DNA from: Amycolatopsis pithecellobii
Lineage (GTDB): Bacteria > Actinomycetota > Actinomycetes > Mycobacteriales > Pseudonocardiaceae
Assembly: GCF_009707865.1 (NCBI RefSeq)
Contig: NZ_WMBA01000015.1
Coordinates: 1 to 64,000 of the forward strand
Direction of reading: 5' to 3'
DNA length: 64,000 nucleotides
Shown: positions 25,077-34,260 of the stretch, piece by piece
Layout: each line of letters starts with the position of its first letter
Numbering within the stretch: position 1 is the stretch's first letter
The notes under the pieces: model-generated
Seen by the model: the letters and a program-made list of their open reading frames with translations, nothing else
What the model was told of the DNA's origin: nothing
The model's database searches: none
Translations under genes and position numbers: made by a program

Positions 25077-25946
25077 CTAGACGGTTGAGCTGCCGGTGAT
25101 CGACGGCCGCCAGCGCAGCAGCCGGTTCTCCAGGTGTCCGATGCCCCATTCCGCGAGCAGTGCGACCACGGTGATGATGATCATGGCGGCGTAGATGCCC
25201 GCCGAGTCGAACGTGCCTTGCGCATTCGCGATGAGGAAACCGATTCCGGCCTTCGACCCGGCGTATTCGCCGACCACCGCGCCGATCAGCGCGAAGCCGA
25301 ACGCGGTGTGCAAAGAGGACAGAATCCACGAAGTCGCGCTCGGCAGCACGATGGACCGCAACACGGCCAACCGTCCCGCGCCGAGGATGCGCGCGTTGTC
25401 GATCAAATTGCGGTCCACTTCGCGAGCGCCGGTGAAGGCGTTGAAGAACACCGCGAAGAACACCAGCACGATCACGGTCGCGACCTTCGACGCGAGCCCG
25501 AGACCGAACCAGATCACGAACAGCGAAGCCAGCACGATGCGCGGCACCGCGTTGGCCGCCTTGATGAACGGGGCGAGCACATCGGCGAGATACTGGCTGC
25601 GGCCGAGGAGCACACCCAGCACAACACCGGCGAGCGCGCCGAGCACGAACCCGAACACCGCCTCCTCGACGGTCACCCAGAGCTGATACCAGATCGAGCC
25701 GAAGTCGGTGCCCGTGGTGAACCAGCCGGCCAGCCGGTTCCAGATCCGCGACGGCATCGAGTAGAAGAACGGGTCGATCCAGAACCGGGCGGCGAGCTCC
25801 CAGCTGCCGAGCCAGGCGACGACGATCACCAGCCGCAGCAGCCACGTGTTCGCGCGCCGCCGCCGGACGTTTTTCCGTTGCCGGGAAAGGATCATCTCCT
25901 CGGTCTCCGGCTGCACGAGCACCGGGATCACCGTCTCAAGCGACAT
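25077..25946 (-). CDS. ABC transporter permease (NitT/TauT type)
   Basis: Inner membrane permease of 289 residues with about six helices and a BPD_transp_1 domain. The ATPase-contacting loop is around AREVDRNLIDNARILGAG. ATG 25946 (MSLETVIPVL) overlaps the ATPase gene by 11 bases, giving coupled translation. The N-terminal 45 residues are cytoplasmic and Arg-rich. It is the middle gene of the ATPase-permease-binding protein operon. Confidence 0.9.
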   Translation of the reverse strand: MSLETVIPVLVQPETEEMILSRQRKNVRRRRANTWLLRLVIVVAWLGSWELAARFWIDPFFYSMPSRIWNRLAGWFTTGTDFGSIWYQLWVTVEEAVFGFVLGALAGVVLGVLLGRSQYLADVLAPFIKAANAVPRIVLASLFVIWFGLGLASKVATVIVLVFFAVFFNAFTGAREVDRNLIDNARILGAGRLAVLRSIVLPSATSWILSSLHTAFGFALIGAVVGEYAGSKAGIGFLIANAQGTFDSAGIYAAMIIITVVALLAEWGIGHLENRLLRWRPSITGSSTV

Positions 25947-26742
25947 CGGTCGTTCCCTTCGTGCGTGCCTTCTCCACCTCGCCGCGCAACGATTCCCAGA
26001 CCTCGCGGTAAATCCGCAGGAAGTCCTCGGTGAGGCGGAGTTCCTCGACCTGACGCGGACGTGGCAGGCCGATCGTGAACACATCCTTGACGGTGGCCGG
26101 GCTGCTGGTCAGCACGACGACTTTGTCCGCCAGCGCAATGGCTTCTTCGAGGTCGTGGGTCACGAACACGACCGCCGCGTCGCTGCCGGACCACAGGCGC
26201 AGCAGTTCGTCCTGCATCAGCGCCCGGGTCTGCACGTCGAGCGCCGAGAAAGGTTCGTCCATCAGCATGATGCGTGGTTCGGTGACCAGCGTCTGGGCGA
26301 GTGCGACGCGTTTGCGCATCCCGCCGGAAAGCTGGTGCAGGTAGTACTTTTCGAAGCCGGCGAGGCCGACCCGCCCGACCCAGTCCGCGGCTTGCCGGCG
26401 CGCCTCGGATTTCGACATCCCGCGGAACCGCGGGCCCGACGCGACATTGTCCAGCACCGAACGCCACGGCATCACCGCGTCGTTCTGGAACATGTAGCCG
26501 ACACCGTCCGGAATGGACGTTACCGGTTCGCCGTTGACCCGCACCTGCCCCGCGGACGCCGGTTGCAGCCCGGAGACCAGCGACAGCGTGGTGGACTTGC
26601 CGCACCCGGTGGGTCCGACGACGGCGGCGAACTCGCCGGGTTCGACGGTCAGGTTGAGATCACGAACCGCGGTGTGCACCGAGCCGCTCCCACTCGGGAA
26701 CCGTTTGGTGGCACCGATCAGCTCGATCAGTGGTGAGGACAT
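25936..26742 (-). CDS. ABC transporter ATP-binding protein (NitT/TauT type)
   Basis: ATPase of 268 residues. Walker A is GPTGCGKSTT, the signature is LSGGMRKRVALAQTL, Walker B is IMLMDEPFSALD and the switch His is in VTHD. This closely matches SsuB/TauB-type proteins. First gene of the transporter operon, divergent from the sensor kinase gene. The 160-base space between them holds repeated TGCG/GCGC runs but no operator I can define. Confidence 0.93.
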   Translation of the reverse strand: MSSPLIELIGATKRFPSGSGSVHTAVRDLNLTVEPGEFAAVVGPTGCGKSTTLSLVSGLQPASAGQVRVNGEPVTSIPDGVGYMFQNDAVMPWRSVLDNVASGPRFRGMSKSEARRQAADWVGRVGLAGFEKYYLHQLSGGMRKRVALAQTLVTEPRIMLMDEPFSALDVQTRALMQDELLRLWSGSDAAVVFVTHDLEEAIALADKVVVLTSSPATVKDVFTIGLPRPRQVEELRLTEDFLRIYREVWESLRGEVEKARTKGTTDVA

Positions 26743-26902
26743 CGGGTGACTCCTTCGTCACTCGAGGGAAAACCGTGATACGCACGTTAAGAAATCGCTG
26801 CGCGCCGGTGAAGCTTGTCCGCGTTCTGCGTGCGCACTGCGCGTTCTCCACGTTTTGCGCATTTTCCTCATGGTCTTGACCAGCGCTTGTAGTCTGCGGC
26901 GC

Positions 26903-28495
26903 ATGGACAACGGTGTCTTCGGCCGGATGCGGTTCTCGCGCCAGATCCTGATCCTGCAGATCGGCGTCGTGGTGCTGCTGCTGGCTGTCGGGCTCGGCCT
27001 GGTGAGCTGGTTGCTGTGGGGCACGTTGCGGGATCAGTACGGCGAGCGCGCGCTCGGGATCGCACACACGGTGTCGGTCGATCCGGGCGTGGTCGCGAAC
27101 GCCGCCGCCCGGCGGTCGGGTGGTGAGCTCGAGGATCTGGTGCAGGCGGTCACGCGCCGCACCGGGGCGCTGTTCGTGGTGATCACCGACGACAAGGGCA
27201 TCCGGCTGGCACATCCGGATCCGGGCCAGATCGGCAGGCAGGTCAGCACGGATCCCTCCGAGGCGCTCGCGGGTAACGACGTGGTCAGCGCCGTGCAGGC
27301 CGGCACATTGGGGGTGTCGGTACGCAGCAAGACGCCGATCTTCACCGCGGACGGGCGGGTCGTCGGCGAGGTCAGCGTCGGCTACGAAATCGGTGCGGCG
27401 ACCGGAGACTTGGTGCGGCTCACGCTGACCAGTTCGGCGTTCGCGGCCGGCGCACTGGCACTCGGCGTGGCCGCTTCCGCGTTGCTGACCCGGCGGCTGA
27501 ACCGCTTGACGCACGGCCTCGAACCGCGTGAGCTGACGGAACTGCTGTACGAGCGGGAGGCCGTGTTGCACGGGATAGGCGAAGGCATGCTCGCGGTGGA
27601 CTCGGCCGGCCGGGTTTCGGTGCGTAACGCCGAAGCCGAGCGCCTGCTCGGAAAAGCGCTTCCGGTCGGAGAGAAAGTGTCCGAATTGGACCTTTCCCCG
27701 CGCCTCGGCAAGGCGGTCGAGGAAACGGTGGACAATCTCCTTGCGGTAGCCGGAAACCGGGTGCTGGTCGTCAACTCACGCGCGGTGCGGCACGACGACC
27801 GCGACCTCGGCACCGTGCTGACCTTCCGTGACCGCACCGATCTGGACGCGCTGACGCGTGAGCTCAGCGCCGTCCGGTCCCTTTCGGACGGTCTGCGCGC
27901 GCAGCGGCACGAGTTCAGCAACCGCCTGCACACCCTGTCGGGGCTGCTTCAACTGGGCCACCACGAAGAAGCCGTCGAATACCTGCAAGCGCTGACCGAC
28001 ACGTCGGTCAGCGCCGACGGGCTCGGAGACTCGGTGAGCGACCCTTATCTGCGGGCGCTGGTGTCCGCGAAGATCGAGCAGGCAAGGGAAAAGGGCGTGA
28101 CACTCCGGTTGGCCGACGACTCCTGGGTGCCGGCGAAGGTGACCGACCCGATCGCGGCCAACACCGTGGTCGGCAACCTGCTCGACAATGCCGTGCACGC
28201 CGCACGGATGGGCACGCGTGACCAGGCGAGCGTCGAGATCACATTGCTGCGGAACGGGTCCACCCTCCATGTGTCTGTTGTGGACAGTGGAACCGGGGTT
28301 GCCGCCGAGGTCCGGAAAACTCTGTTCGACGAAGGTGCGTCGACGAAGCTCGCTCCCGGTCACGGGCTGGGCCTCGCGCTGGCCCGGCAGGCGGCACGGG
28401 TGCGCGGCGGAGATGTGTGGCTCGCGGATCCCGGCGGCACGGACCGGGGTGCGTTGTTCGTGGCGGCATTGCCGGAGACACTGGAGGACGCATGA
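26903..28495 (+). CDS. Sensor histidine kinase, DcuS/CitA family
   Basis: Membrane sensor of 530 residues. The first transmembrane helix (about 14-36) is followed by an extracytoplasmic Cache-type sensor (about 40-165), a second helix (about 170-192), a PAS region, and the kinase core. The phospho-acceptor is His336 in QRHEFSNRLHTLSGLLQL, a motif of the citrate/C4-dicarboxylate sensor group. ATP-site boxes are NLLDNAVHAAR, DSGTGV and GHGLGLALAR. The start is uncertain: ATG 26903 is used, but 26855 or 26927 are possible. It faces the ABC transporter operon and probably controls it or another carboxylate uptake system. Confidence 0.9.
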   Translation: MDNGVFGRMRFSRQILILQIGVVVLLLAVGLGLVSWLLWGTLRDQYGERALGIAHTVSVDPGVVANAAARRSGGELEDLVQAVTRRTGALFVVITDDKGIRLAHPDPGQIGRQVSTDPSEALAGNDVVSAVQAGTLGVSVRSKTPIFTADGRVVGEVSVGYEIGAATGDLVRLTLTSSAFAAGALALGVAASALLTRRLNRLTHGLEPRELTELLYEREAVLHGIGEGMLAVDSAGRVSVRNAEAERLLGKALPVGEKVSELDLSPRLGKAVEETVDNLLAVAGNRVLVVNSRAVRHDDRDLGTVLTFRDRTDLDALTRELSAVRSLSDGLRAQRHEFSNRLHTLSGLLQLGHHEEAVEYLQALTDTSVSADGLGDSVSDPYLRALVSAKIEQAREKGVTLRLADDSWVPAKVTDPIAANTVVGNLLDNAVHAARMGTRDQASVEITLLRNGSTLHVSVVDSGTGVAAEVRKTLFDEGASTKLAPGHGLGLALARQAARVRGGDVWLADPGGTDRGALFVAALPETLEDA

Positions 28496-28569
28496 GCGAC
28501 AATCGCGAAGCCATGCTCATGCAGGCCGACCGGGTGCGGGTGTCCCGCAAGACACTGGAGGACGCATGA
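28492..28569 (+). CDS. 25-residue ORF coupled between sensor and regulator genes
   Basis: A short frame starts at ATG 28492, overlapping the sensor stop by ATGA, and ends with TGA overlapping the response regulator ATG by ATGA. Its last five residues, TLEDA, repeat the last five residues of the sensor. This is because a 19-base block, GACACTGGAGGACGCATGA, occurs at 28477-28495 and again at 28551-28569. Both copies carry a GGAGG ribosome site. It may be translated only as a coupling device. No homolog is known to me. Confidence 0.45.
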   Translation: MSDNREAMLMQADRVRVSRKTLEDA

Positions 28570-29222
28570 TTCGCACGCTCATTGTGGACGATGACTTCCG
28601 GGTGGCGGGCGTGCATGCGGGTTTCGTCGCGCAGGTGCCGGGTTTCGCGGTGGCCGGCACCGCCCACACCGCGGCCGAGGCCCGCGCACGGGTGCGTGAG
28701 CTGGCGCCGGATCTGGTGCTGCTGGACGTTTACCTGCCGGATGAGCCGGGCCTGAACCTGCTGCCGGAATTGCGAACCGACACGATCATCCTTTCCGCCG
28801 CGACGGACACCCACTCGGTGCGCGCGGCGATTCGTGCCGGCGCGCTGAACTATCTGATCAAACCGTTCACCACGCGCCAGCTCGCCGAGCGCCTCGCGGG
28901 ATACGCCCGATATCGCCAGCAGATCGCCGACGATCGCGATCTCGGGCAGGCTGACATCGACCGCGCGTTCCGGGTGCTGCACGAACAAGACCGTGCCACG
29001 GCACCGAAAAACCAGTCGAGCGCGACGGCGCGGCTGGTGGCCGAGAAACTGCGGCAGGCCGCGCGTCCCCTGTCGGCGGCGGAGATCGCGTCCGAACTCG
29101 GCGTCGCCCGCGCGACGGCGCAGCGCTACCTGACCGCGCTGGCCGAAGCAGGCACGGTCGAGATGCGGCTGCGGTACGGCGCCACCGGCCGCCCGGAACA
29201 CGAATACGGCTGGAACGGGTGA
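28566..29222 (+). CDS. Response regulator, CitB/DcuR family
   Basis: Regulator of 218 residues. The receiver domain has the acidic pair DDD at 8-10, the phospho-acceptor Asp54 in LLDVYLPDEPG, and the conserved Lys in YLIKPF. The C-terminal DNA-binding part (about 160-205) has a helix-turn-helix: AAEIASELGVARATAQRYL. This is the standard partner of DcuS/CitA sensors. GGAGG lies seven bases before ATG 28566. It is coupled to the preceding 25-residue ORF. Confidence 0.92.
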   Translation: MIRTLIVDDDFRVAGVHAGFVAQVPGFAVAGTAHTAAEARARVRELAPDLVLLDVYLPDEPGLNLLPELRTDTIILSAATDTHSVRAAIRAGALNYLIKPFTTRQLAERLAGYARYRQQIADDRDLGQADIDRAFRVLHEQDRATAPKNQSSATARLVAEKLRQAARPLSAAEIASELGVARATAQRYLTALAEAGTVEMRLRYGATGRPEHEYGWNG

Positions 29223-29264
29223 TTCACCCGGCGTGTCGTGGCAAGGCGCCTACCCTGGAGTGGC

Positions 29265-30254
29265 ATGAAGATCGAACGGACGGAGCTGGTCGCCAAGATC
29301 ACCGGGCCCGGGTCGGTCAATGCCACCGACCGGCGGTTCGCCGTGCACGGAACCGATCTCGGGATCCTGTGGGACGCCGGGGACGGGCGCGTCTTCGTGC
29401 TTTTCGGGGACACCTTCGGTGAGGGCCGTGCGCCCCATGGCGGAGGGCCGAACAGCGCGGACTGGCGCTGCAACGTGCTCGCGTTCTCCCGCACCCGCGA
29501 TCTTTCCCATGGCCTGGCGCTGGACGGGTTCATCCCGCGCACGGACGGCACCGCGGCGCAGGTCATCCCGCGGGACAAGCGGCGCGACGAGATCACCGTG
29601 ATCCCCAACGCGGGTATCGCGATCGACGGGGTGCAGTACGTGCAGTACATGTCCGTCCGCGAGTGGGGCCCGCCGGGGCGGTGGCACACCAACTACGGCG
29701 GCCTTGCCTACTCCGAGGACGGTGGCGTGACGTGGCAGAAGCCGCACGGTTCGCGATGGATCAACCGGGCCGAGCGCGACGATCCGTTCCAGCTGGGCGC
29801 TTTCGCCCGCGACGGTGACCACGTCTACCTGTTCGGCACCACCAACGGCCGCCACGGTGACGCCTACCTCGCGCGTGCCGAGATACCACAGATCCTCAAC
29901 GCCGGTGCCTACGAGTATTTCACCGGCGGAGGCTGGGCATCCGACGAGTTCGCCGCCGTGCCGGTGTTACCCGGCCCGGTCGGCGAACTGTCCATTGCCT
30001 ACAGTGTCTACTTGGGACAGTGGCTGGCCATGCATCTCGACGATCCCGGCGGCGCGATCCTGCTGCACACCGCCGACCGTCTCGAAGGGCCGTGGTCCAC
30101 GGGCGAGGTCGCCGTCCCCGGCGCGGAATTTCCCGGCCTGTACGGCGGCTACCTCCACCCGTGGGCCCTCGACGGGCCGGACATCTACTATCTGATGTCC
30201 CAGTGGGGCCCGTACAACGTGTTCCTCATGCGTTCTCGCCTCGCACCTGGCTGA
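29265..30254 (+). CDS. DUF4185-domain protein, possible endo-D-arabinanase relative
   Basis: Protein of 329 residues matching DUF4185, a predicted five-bladed propeller fold. Typical pieces are GTDLGILWDAGDGRVFVLFGD, WRCNVLAFSRT, NYGGLAYSEDGGVTW and GGYLHPWALDGPDIYYLMSQW. Some DUF4185 proteins form glycoside hydrolase family GH183, acting on D-arabinan of mycobacterial-type walls. This protein has no signal peptide, so a role on the cell wall is not assured. ATG 29265 (after CTGGAG) is preferred to 29238. The 3' end overlaps the convergent aldolase gene by 29 bases. Confidence 0.75.
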   Translation: MKIERTELVAKITGPGSVNATDRRFAVHGTDLGILWDAGDGRVFVLFGDTFGEGRAPHGGGPNSADWRCNVLAFSRTRDLSHGLALDGFIPRTDGTAAQVIPRDKRRDEITVIPNAGIAIDGVQYVQYMSVREWGPPGRWHTNYGGLAYSEDGGVTWQKPHGSRWINRAERDDPFQLGAFARDGDHVYLFGTTNGRHGDAYLARAEIPQILNAGAYEYFTGGGWASDEFAAVPVLPGPVGELSIAYSVYLGQWLAMHLDDPGGAILLHTADRLEGPWSTGEVAVPGAEFPGLYGGYLHPWALDGPDIYYLMSQWGPYNVFLMRSRLAPG

Positions 30255-30960
30255 CCACCGCGCGCGCGGCGGTGGCGAGCATCGTCGTGTCGTTGGACAC
30301 CACGACGAATCCCGCGCCCTGCTTGATCGCGTCGACCGCCGGGGCGGCGGCGCCGAACGCGAGGCCGCACGGCTTGCCCGCCGCGGCCGCGTGCCGCACC
30401 GTCTGCGCGATCATCTCCTTGACGGCCGGGTCGGCCGGGGTGGTGCCCATGGACATCGACAGATCGGCGGCGCCGACGAACACCGCGTCCACCGCGGGCA
30501 ACGCCAGGATCTCCGGTGCCGCCGCGATCGCCTTTTCGCTTTCCAGCTGCGGAATGCACAGCACGTGCTCGCCGAGGTACTCGGCGTTCGGCCGCAGCCC
30601 CCACCGCCCGGCCCGGCTCGTGCCGCCCGCACCGCGGTCGCCCTCGGGTGGGAACCGGGTCGCACGGCCGACCGCACGCGCCTCTTCGACAGTGTCCACA
30701 TGGGGCACCAGAATGCCTTTCGCCCCGGCATCCAATATTTTTTGGATGGTCGACGGCGTCCCGTCCGGTACCCGCACGAGCGGGGTCATCCCCAGCGCGG
30801 ACGCGCTGTTGATCAACCGGTACGCGGTTTCCAAGGTGAGCGGCGCATGCTCGAGGTCGACGATGACGAAGTCGAACCCGGCGTACGCCATGATCTCCAC
30901 CGGTTCCGGCCCGGCGATCTTCAACCAGGTGCCGAGCGGAACCGTTCCCTGATCAAACAT
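30226..30960 (-). CDS. HpcH/HpaI-family class II aldolase
   Basis: Metal-dependent aldolase of 244 residues. The family cleaves 2-keto-3-deoxy acids such as 4-hydroxy-2-oxoheptanedioate. Motifs are GTWLKIAGPEPVEIMAYAGFD, DLEHAPL, the metal ligand region CIPQLESEKAI, and FVGAADLSMSMG. It overlaps the cupin gene by eight bases and closes an operon of hydrolase, cupin and aldolase. The pathway is unknown, but an aldolase plus transporter suggests catabolism of an organic acid or aromatic ring fragment. Confidence 0.85.
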   Translation of the reverse strand: MFDQGTVPLGTWLKIAGPEPVEIMAYAGFDFVIVDLEHAPLTLETAYRLINSASALGMTPLVRVPDGTPSTIQKILDAGAKGILVPHVDTVEEARAVGRATRFPPEGDRGAGGTSRAGRWGLRPNAEYLGEHVLCIPQLESEKAIAAAPEILALPAVDAVFVGAADLSMSMGTTPADPAVKEMIAQTVRHAAAAGKPCGLAFGAAAPAVDAIKQGAGFVVVSNDTTMLATAARAVVSQVRGENA

Positions 30961-31828
30961 CCTGCGGGTACTCCTCGGCGTTGAGCACCCAGCCCGGCTG
31001 TGCGGAGAAATCCTTGCGGGGCGGGGAGAAGATGTCGATCAGCTGGTTGCGGCCGGGGTTCACCGCGGCCGAGGTGTGCACGGTCGGCGGCGGGATCACC
31101 GTCACCGAAGGGCTTCCGACATGCTCGTGGTCATCCTCCCGCCAAGTTCGCGAGTCCGTCGTCCACGGGGTGCGGATGTGGTGCACGTACTCGCCTTCGA
31201 CGGCCAGCGAGATCTGCTCGAAGTCGTCGTGGTGATGCGGTGACAGCTTCGAAGGATCGCGCGGACCTTCTTGCAGGGGAAGGAAGTTCACCATGAAAGC
31301 GCGGGTGCGGAAGATACGCCCGAACCGTTTCGGGTCCTGGGGCACGTCCGCCAGCGGGTACACACGCAGCTTGTTCTCCGCCGGCGCGGGCCACGGGGTG
31401 AGCGGCGTGACCCGCGGATGTGGTGTGGCGTAAGAAGAAGCGTTGCGTGCGCGGTCAGCCCAGCCCGGTTCGTCCCACTGGACCAGCCGCACCAGGTCAC
31501 CGTCACCGGCGGACACGACCTCGCTGACTCCGGGTGGGATCACGATCAATCCCTGCCCCCGCAACGAAACCTTCTCGTCACCGGCGACGACCTCCGCCGC
31601 CGAGTTGTCGTGCACCAGCAACAACACGTGCTCGAAGGTGAACTCCGCCCTGCCGAGTGACTCACCGACGGCAGGCTGGGTGTAGGCCAGGATCATGTTC
31701 TGTGCGCGGGTGATCCAGGTTCCCCGCTCCTGGCCGGAAAAATCGTCGTACTCCGGCGCGGCGATGTCCGAGACGGCCTCGTTGCCGCCGAGTGCCGCGC
31801 GCGGATCGTCCTTTGTGTACATGGCCAC
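30953..31828 (-). CDS. Double-cupin protein
   Basis: Protein of 291 residues with two cupin-like halves. The first (about 55-125) contains VLLLVHDNSAAEVV and GLIVIPPGVSEVV. The second (about 185-270) has a metal-site-like HHHDDFEQISLAVEGEY and IPPPTVHTS. It could be an isomerase, decarboxylase or dioxygenase; I cannot choose. It lies five bases downstream of the hydrolase gene and overlaps the aldolase gene, so all three are one operon. Confidence 0.75.
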   Translation of the reverse strand: MAMYTKDDPRAALGGNEAVSDIAAPEYDDFSGQERGTWITRAQNMILAYTQPAVGESLGRAEFTFEHVLLLVHDNSAAEVVAGDEKVSLRGQGLIVIPPGVSEVVSAGDGDLVRLVQWDEPGWADRARNASSYATPHPRVTPLTPWPAPAENKLRVYPLADVPQDPKRFGRIFRTRAFMVNFLPLQEGPRDPSKLSPHHHDDFEQISLAVEGEYVHHIRTPWTTDSRTWREDDHEHVGSPSVTVIPPPTVHTSAAVNPGRNQLIDIFSPPRKDFSAQPGWVLNAEEYPQDV

Positions 31829-31833
31829 CGCTC

Positions 31834-32727
31834 TCAGTCGAGTCCGATGAGGTAGGACGGGTTGTCACGGGTCATCCGCTGCAGGTCCTTCTCCGGCAGG
31901 CCGAGGTCGAGCAGCGCCCCGCACACCCGCAGGTAGGCGTCGACCGGCGCCGGGTTCGTCTTCTGCCCGAGGTCGGAGGACAGCACCGTGTGCTCCGGCC
32001 CGATCCGCTCGATCCACTCCAGCAGCGACTTCGGGTCCCAGCGCATGTTCCCTTCGGGGTCGTACATGCCGACCTCGTGCTCGATGAACGCGCCGAGCTC
32101 CACGAACTCCAGGCACTGCTCGGGTTCCGCGCCGATCACGAAGTTCGGGTGGTTCACGATCAGCCGCCGGATGCCCTTGCGCTTGGCCTCCTGGAACAGC
32201 TGCCGGATGTACTCGGGGTACATGTGCCCGCCGGACAGCAGCGCGCCAGTCTCTTCGATGACGTCGAGGATCTCGCCGACCTCGGGCTTGAGCTCGCCGC
32301 GCTCGTCGATGATGTCGATCCGCTCGCAGGTCAGCGGCACGGTCTCGGTGGGGAAGCCGGCGCCCTCGGGGTGGCACTCGATGTGCCGCCCGGACGACAT
32401 CGTCGGGAACCAGACGACCTTGCCGCCCATGCGCAGCGACATCCGCACCGCGTGCGGGTTCAGTCCGCCGACGAAGCTGTTGAGCGCGATCCCGCCGTAC
32501 ACCTCTGTCTTGAGTTCACGCAGCCGCGGCGCCATCGCCAGCAGGTCCATCACGGTGTTGTGGTGATGCGACTTGGCCACGATCGCCCGCATGCCGAGCC
32601 GTTCCTGCGCGTCGCGGGCGGCCTCGACGTGGTCGAAGCGACGCGGGAACGGGCTCGGCCCGGAGTGGCAGTGCAGGTCGACGCTGCCCTGCAGCACCTT
32701 GGCGACCGCGTCCGACGTCGTTGTCAT
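31834..32727 (-). CDS. Metal-dependent hydrolase-like protein (DUF6282 type)
   Basis: Protein of 297 residues resembling the amidohydrolase-like DUF6282 family. The N-terminal metal motif is VDLHCHSGP, followed by AIVAKSHHHNT, RRLIVNHPNF and a late Asp in TVLSSDLGQ, in line with a metal-dependent TIM barrel. ATG 32727 has GGGAG eight bases upstream. First gene of the operon with cupin and aldolase genes, divergent from an MHS transporter, with a palindrome at 32778-32790 in the promoter region. The reaction is unknown. Confidence 0.75.
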   Translation of the reverse strand: MTTTSDAVAKVLQGSVDLHCHSGPSPFPRRFDHVEAARDAQERLGMRAIVAKSHHHNTVMDLLAMAPRLRELKTEVYGGIALNSFVGGLNPHAVRMSLRMGGKVVWFPTMSSGRHIECHPEGAGFPTETVPLTCERIDIIDERGELKPEVGEILDVIEETGALLSGGHMYPEYIRQLFQEAKRKGIRRLIVNHPNFVIGAEPEQCLEFVELGAFIEHEVGMYDPEGNMRWDPKSLLEWIERIGPEHTVLSSDLGQKTNPAPVDAYLRVCGALLDLGLPEKDLQRMTRDNPSYLIGLD

Positions 32728-32777
32728 CAAGTACTCCCTCTGTCAGTCCCCTTGCTGTTCACAATCCAGATTGCATT

Positions 32778-32790
32778 TTCGTATTACGAA
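32778..32790. promoter_or_regulatory. Candidate IclR operator
   Basis: Perfect palindrome TTCGTA-T-TACGAA, extended by T-rich flanks, in the 178-base divergent promoter between the hydrolase operon and the transporter gene. IclR proteins often bind TTCG-type palindromes of this size. The IclR gene at 34261-35040 follows the transporter, so control of both directions from one site is likely. Confidence 0.65.
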
Positions 32791-32905
32791 CGTCAAGGGG
32801 TCATTGCCCGGGAGTGGCCACGTATGTACAGTCGGGTCGTTCGCGATCCAAACCATGCTTGCGCGATGTGAACATCAATGGCGATCCTCATTGCAAGGAG
32901 CACCC

Positions 32906-34231
32906 ATGACCGAGACCTCCGCCGAACGAGGCGCTCCGGCCATCAGAACCCACCCCAAGGCCAAGGCCGCCATCCGGGCAGGCGTGCTGGCCTACTTCGT
33001 CGACCAGTTCGACATCTACCTGCCCATTATCGCCCTCGCCCCGGCGAGCGCCTACTTCCAGTCCACAGGGGTGAGCGCGGGGACCGCGGCACTGCTCAAC
33101 GCCTTCGTCTTCACCTCGACGCTCATCGCGCGGCCCATCGGCGCGGCGATCTTCGGCCACTTCGCCGACAAGCAGGGCCGCCGCCACACCACGTTGATCG
33201 CGGTCGCCGGATTCGGGATCACGACCGCCCTCATCGCGGCACTACCGGGCTACCAAACCGTCGGCATCGCCGCGTCCGCCCTGCTCATCGCACTGCGGTT
33301 CGTGGCAGGCATCTTCCTCGGCGGTGAGTACACGACCGCGGTGCCGCTGGCCATGGAATGGAGCCCGCGGCGCCACCGCGGCATCGTTTCCGGCACCATC
33401 ACCGCCACCTCGCCCTTCGCCTACGGCCTGGTCGCCGCGATCACGCTGATCCTGCTCAACGTCATGCCCTCGGCCGACGTGCATTCGGCATACGCACAGT
33501 GGGGCTGGCGGATTCCGTTCGTGATCGGGGCACTACTGGCTGTCGTACTGTTCCGCGCCTACCGTCGCGAAGTCGAAGAACCCGCGACCGCGCGCACGCA
33601 AACCGGTTCGCCGCTGGTGTTGCTGTTCAAGGGTGAGCACCGGCGCGCCATGCTGCAGGTGTTCGTGCTGATGACCGGGACCTGGCTTGCCACGAACATC
33701 GCGGTGTCGCTGCTGCCGTCGCTGCTCAAGTCGAAGGTGGGGCTGACCAGCAAGCAGGTCACGTTCACGATGATGATCGCGGAAATCGTGGTCACCGTGA
33801 TGTACCTGGTGGTGGCGACGTTGTCCCAGCGCATCGGCCGCCGCCCGTTCTACATCGGGTACGGGCTGGCCATGGCGATCGTCGGATCGTCGTGCTACGC
33901 GCTGATCCAGCACATGCGTGGCAGCGGGCTGTTCGCGGTGATCGTGGTGACCGCGGTGATCCTCGTGTTCACGATCTGCACGTTCGCGCCGATCGCGGCC
34001 TACCTGACCGAGCGCTTCCCGGCGAACATCCGGGCCAGTGGTTACGGTGTCGGCTACAGCCTCGCGCTGATCATCCCCGCGTTCTACGCCTTCTACCTCG
34101 ACGGGCTGCAGAGCTTCATGTCCGCGACGCTCGCGCCGGTCGTGCTGCTCGTGATCGCCGGTCTCCTGATCAGCATCGGCGGATTCGCCGGGCCAGAGAC
34201 CAAGAACGTGGACATGGGCCATACGGTGTGA
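32906..34231 (+). CDS. MFS transporter, metabolite:H+ symporter (MHS) family
   Basis: Membrane transporter of 441 residues with 12 predicted helices. The N-terminal YFVDQFDIYLPIIALAPAS and the loop FGHFADKQGRRHTT are typical of the MHS group that includes proline/betaine, citrate and dicarboxylate carriers, and GEYTTAVPLAMEWSPRRHRG is another family motif. ATG 32906 follows AAGGAG. The upstream extension of the frame to 32573 is not coding. It probably imports the substrate handled by the divergent hydrolase-cupin-aldolase operon. Confidence 0.88.
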   Translation: MTETSAERGAPAIRTHPKAKAAIRAGVLAYFVDQFDIYLPIIALAPASAYFQSTGVSAGTAALLNAFVFTSTLIARPIGAAIFGHFADKQGRRHTTLIAVAGFGITTALIAALPGYQTVGIAASALLIALRFVAGIFLGGEYTTAVPLAMEWSPRRHRGIVSGTITATSPFAYGLVAAITLILLNVMPSADVHSAYAQWGWRIPFVIGALLAVVLFRAYRREVEEPATARTQTGSPLVLLFKGEHRRAMLQVFVLMTGTWLATNIAVSLLPSLLKSKVGLTSKQVTFTMMIAEIVVTVMYLVVATLSQRIGRRPFYIGYGLAMAIVGSSCYALIQHMRGSGLFAVIVVTAVILVFTICTFAPIAAYLTERFPANIRASGYGVGYSLALIIPAFYAFYLDGLQSFMSATLAPVVLLVIAGLLISIGGFAGPETKNVDMGHTV

Positions 34232-34260
34232 GGCAACAGGTGGCGGAGAGGGAGTTCGCA

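Noticed and set aside
33892-34260. N-terminal extension of the IclR gene
   Set aside because: The extension lies inside the transporter gene. GTG 34261 has a strong ribosome binding site and gives a standard IclR length.
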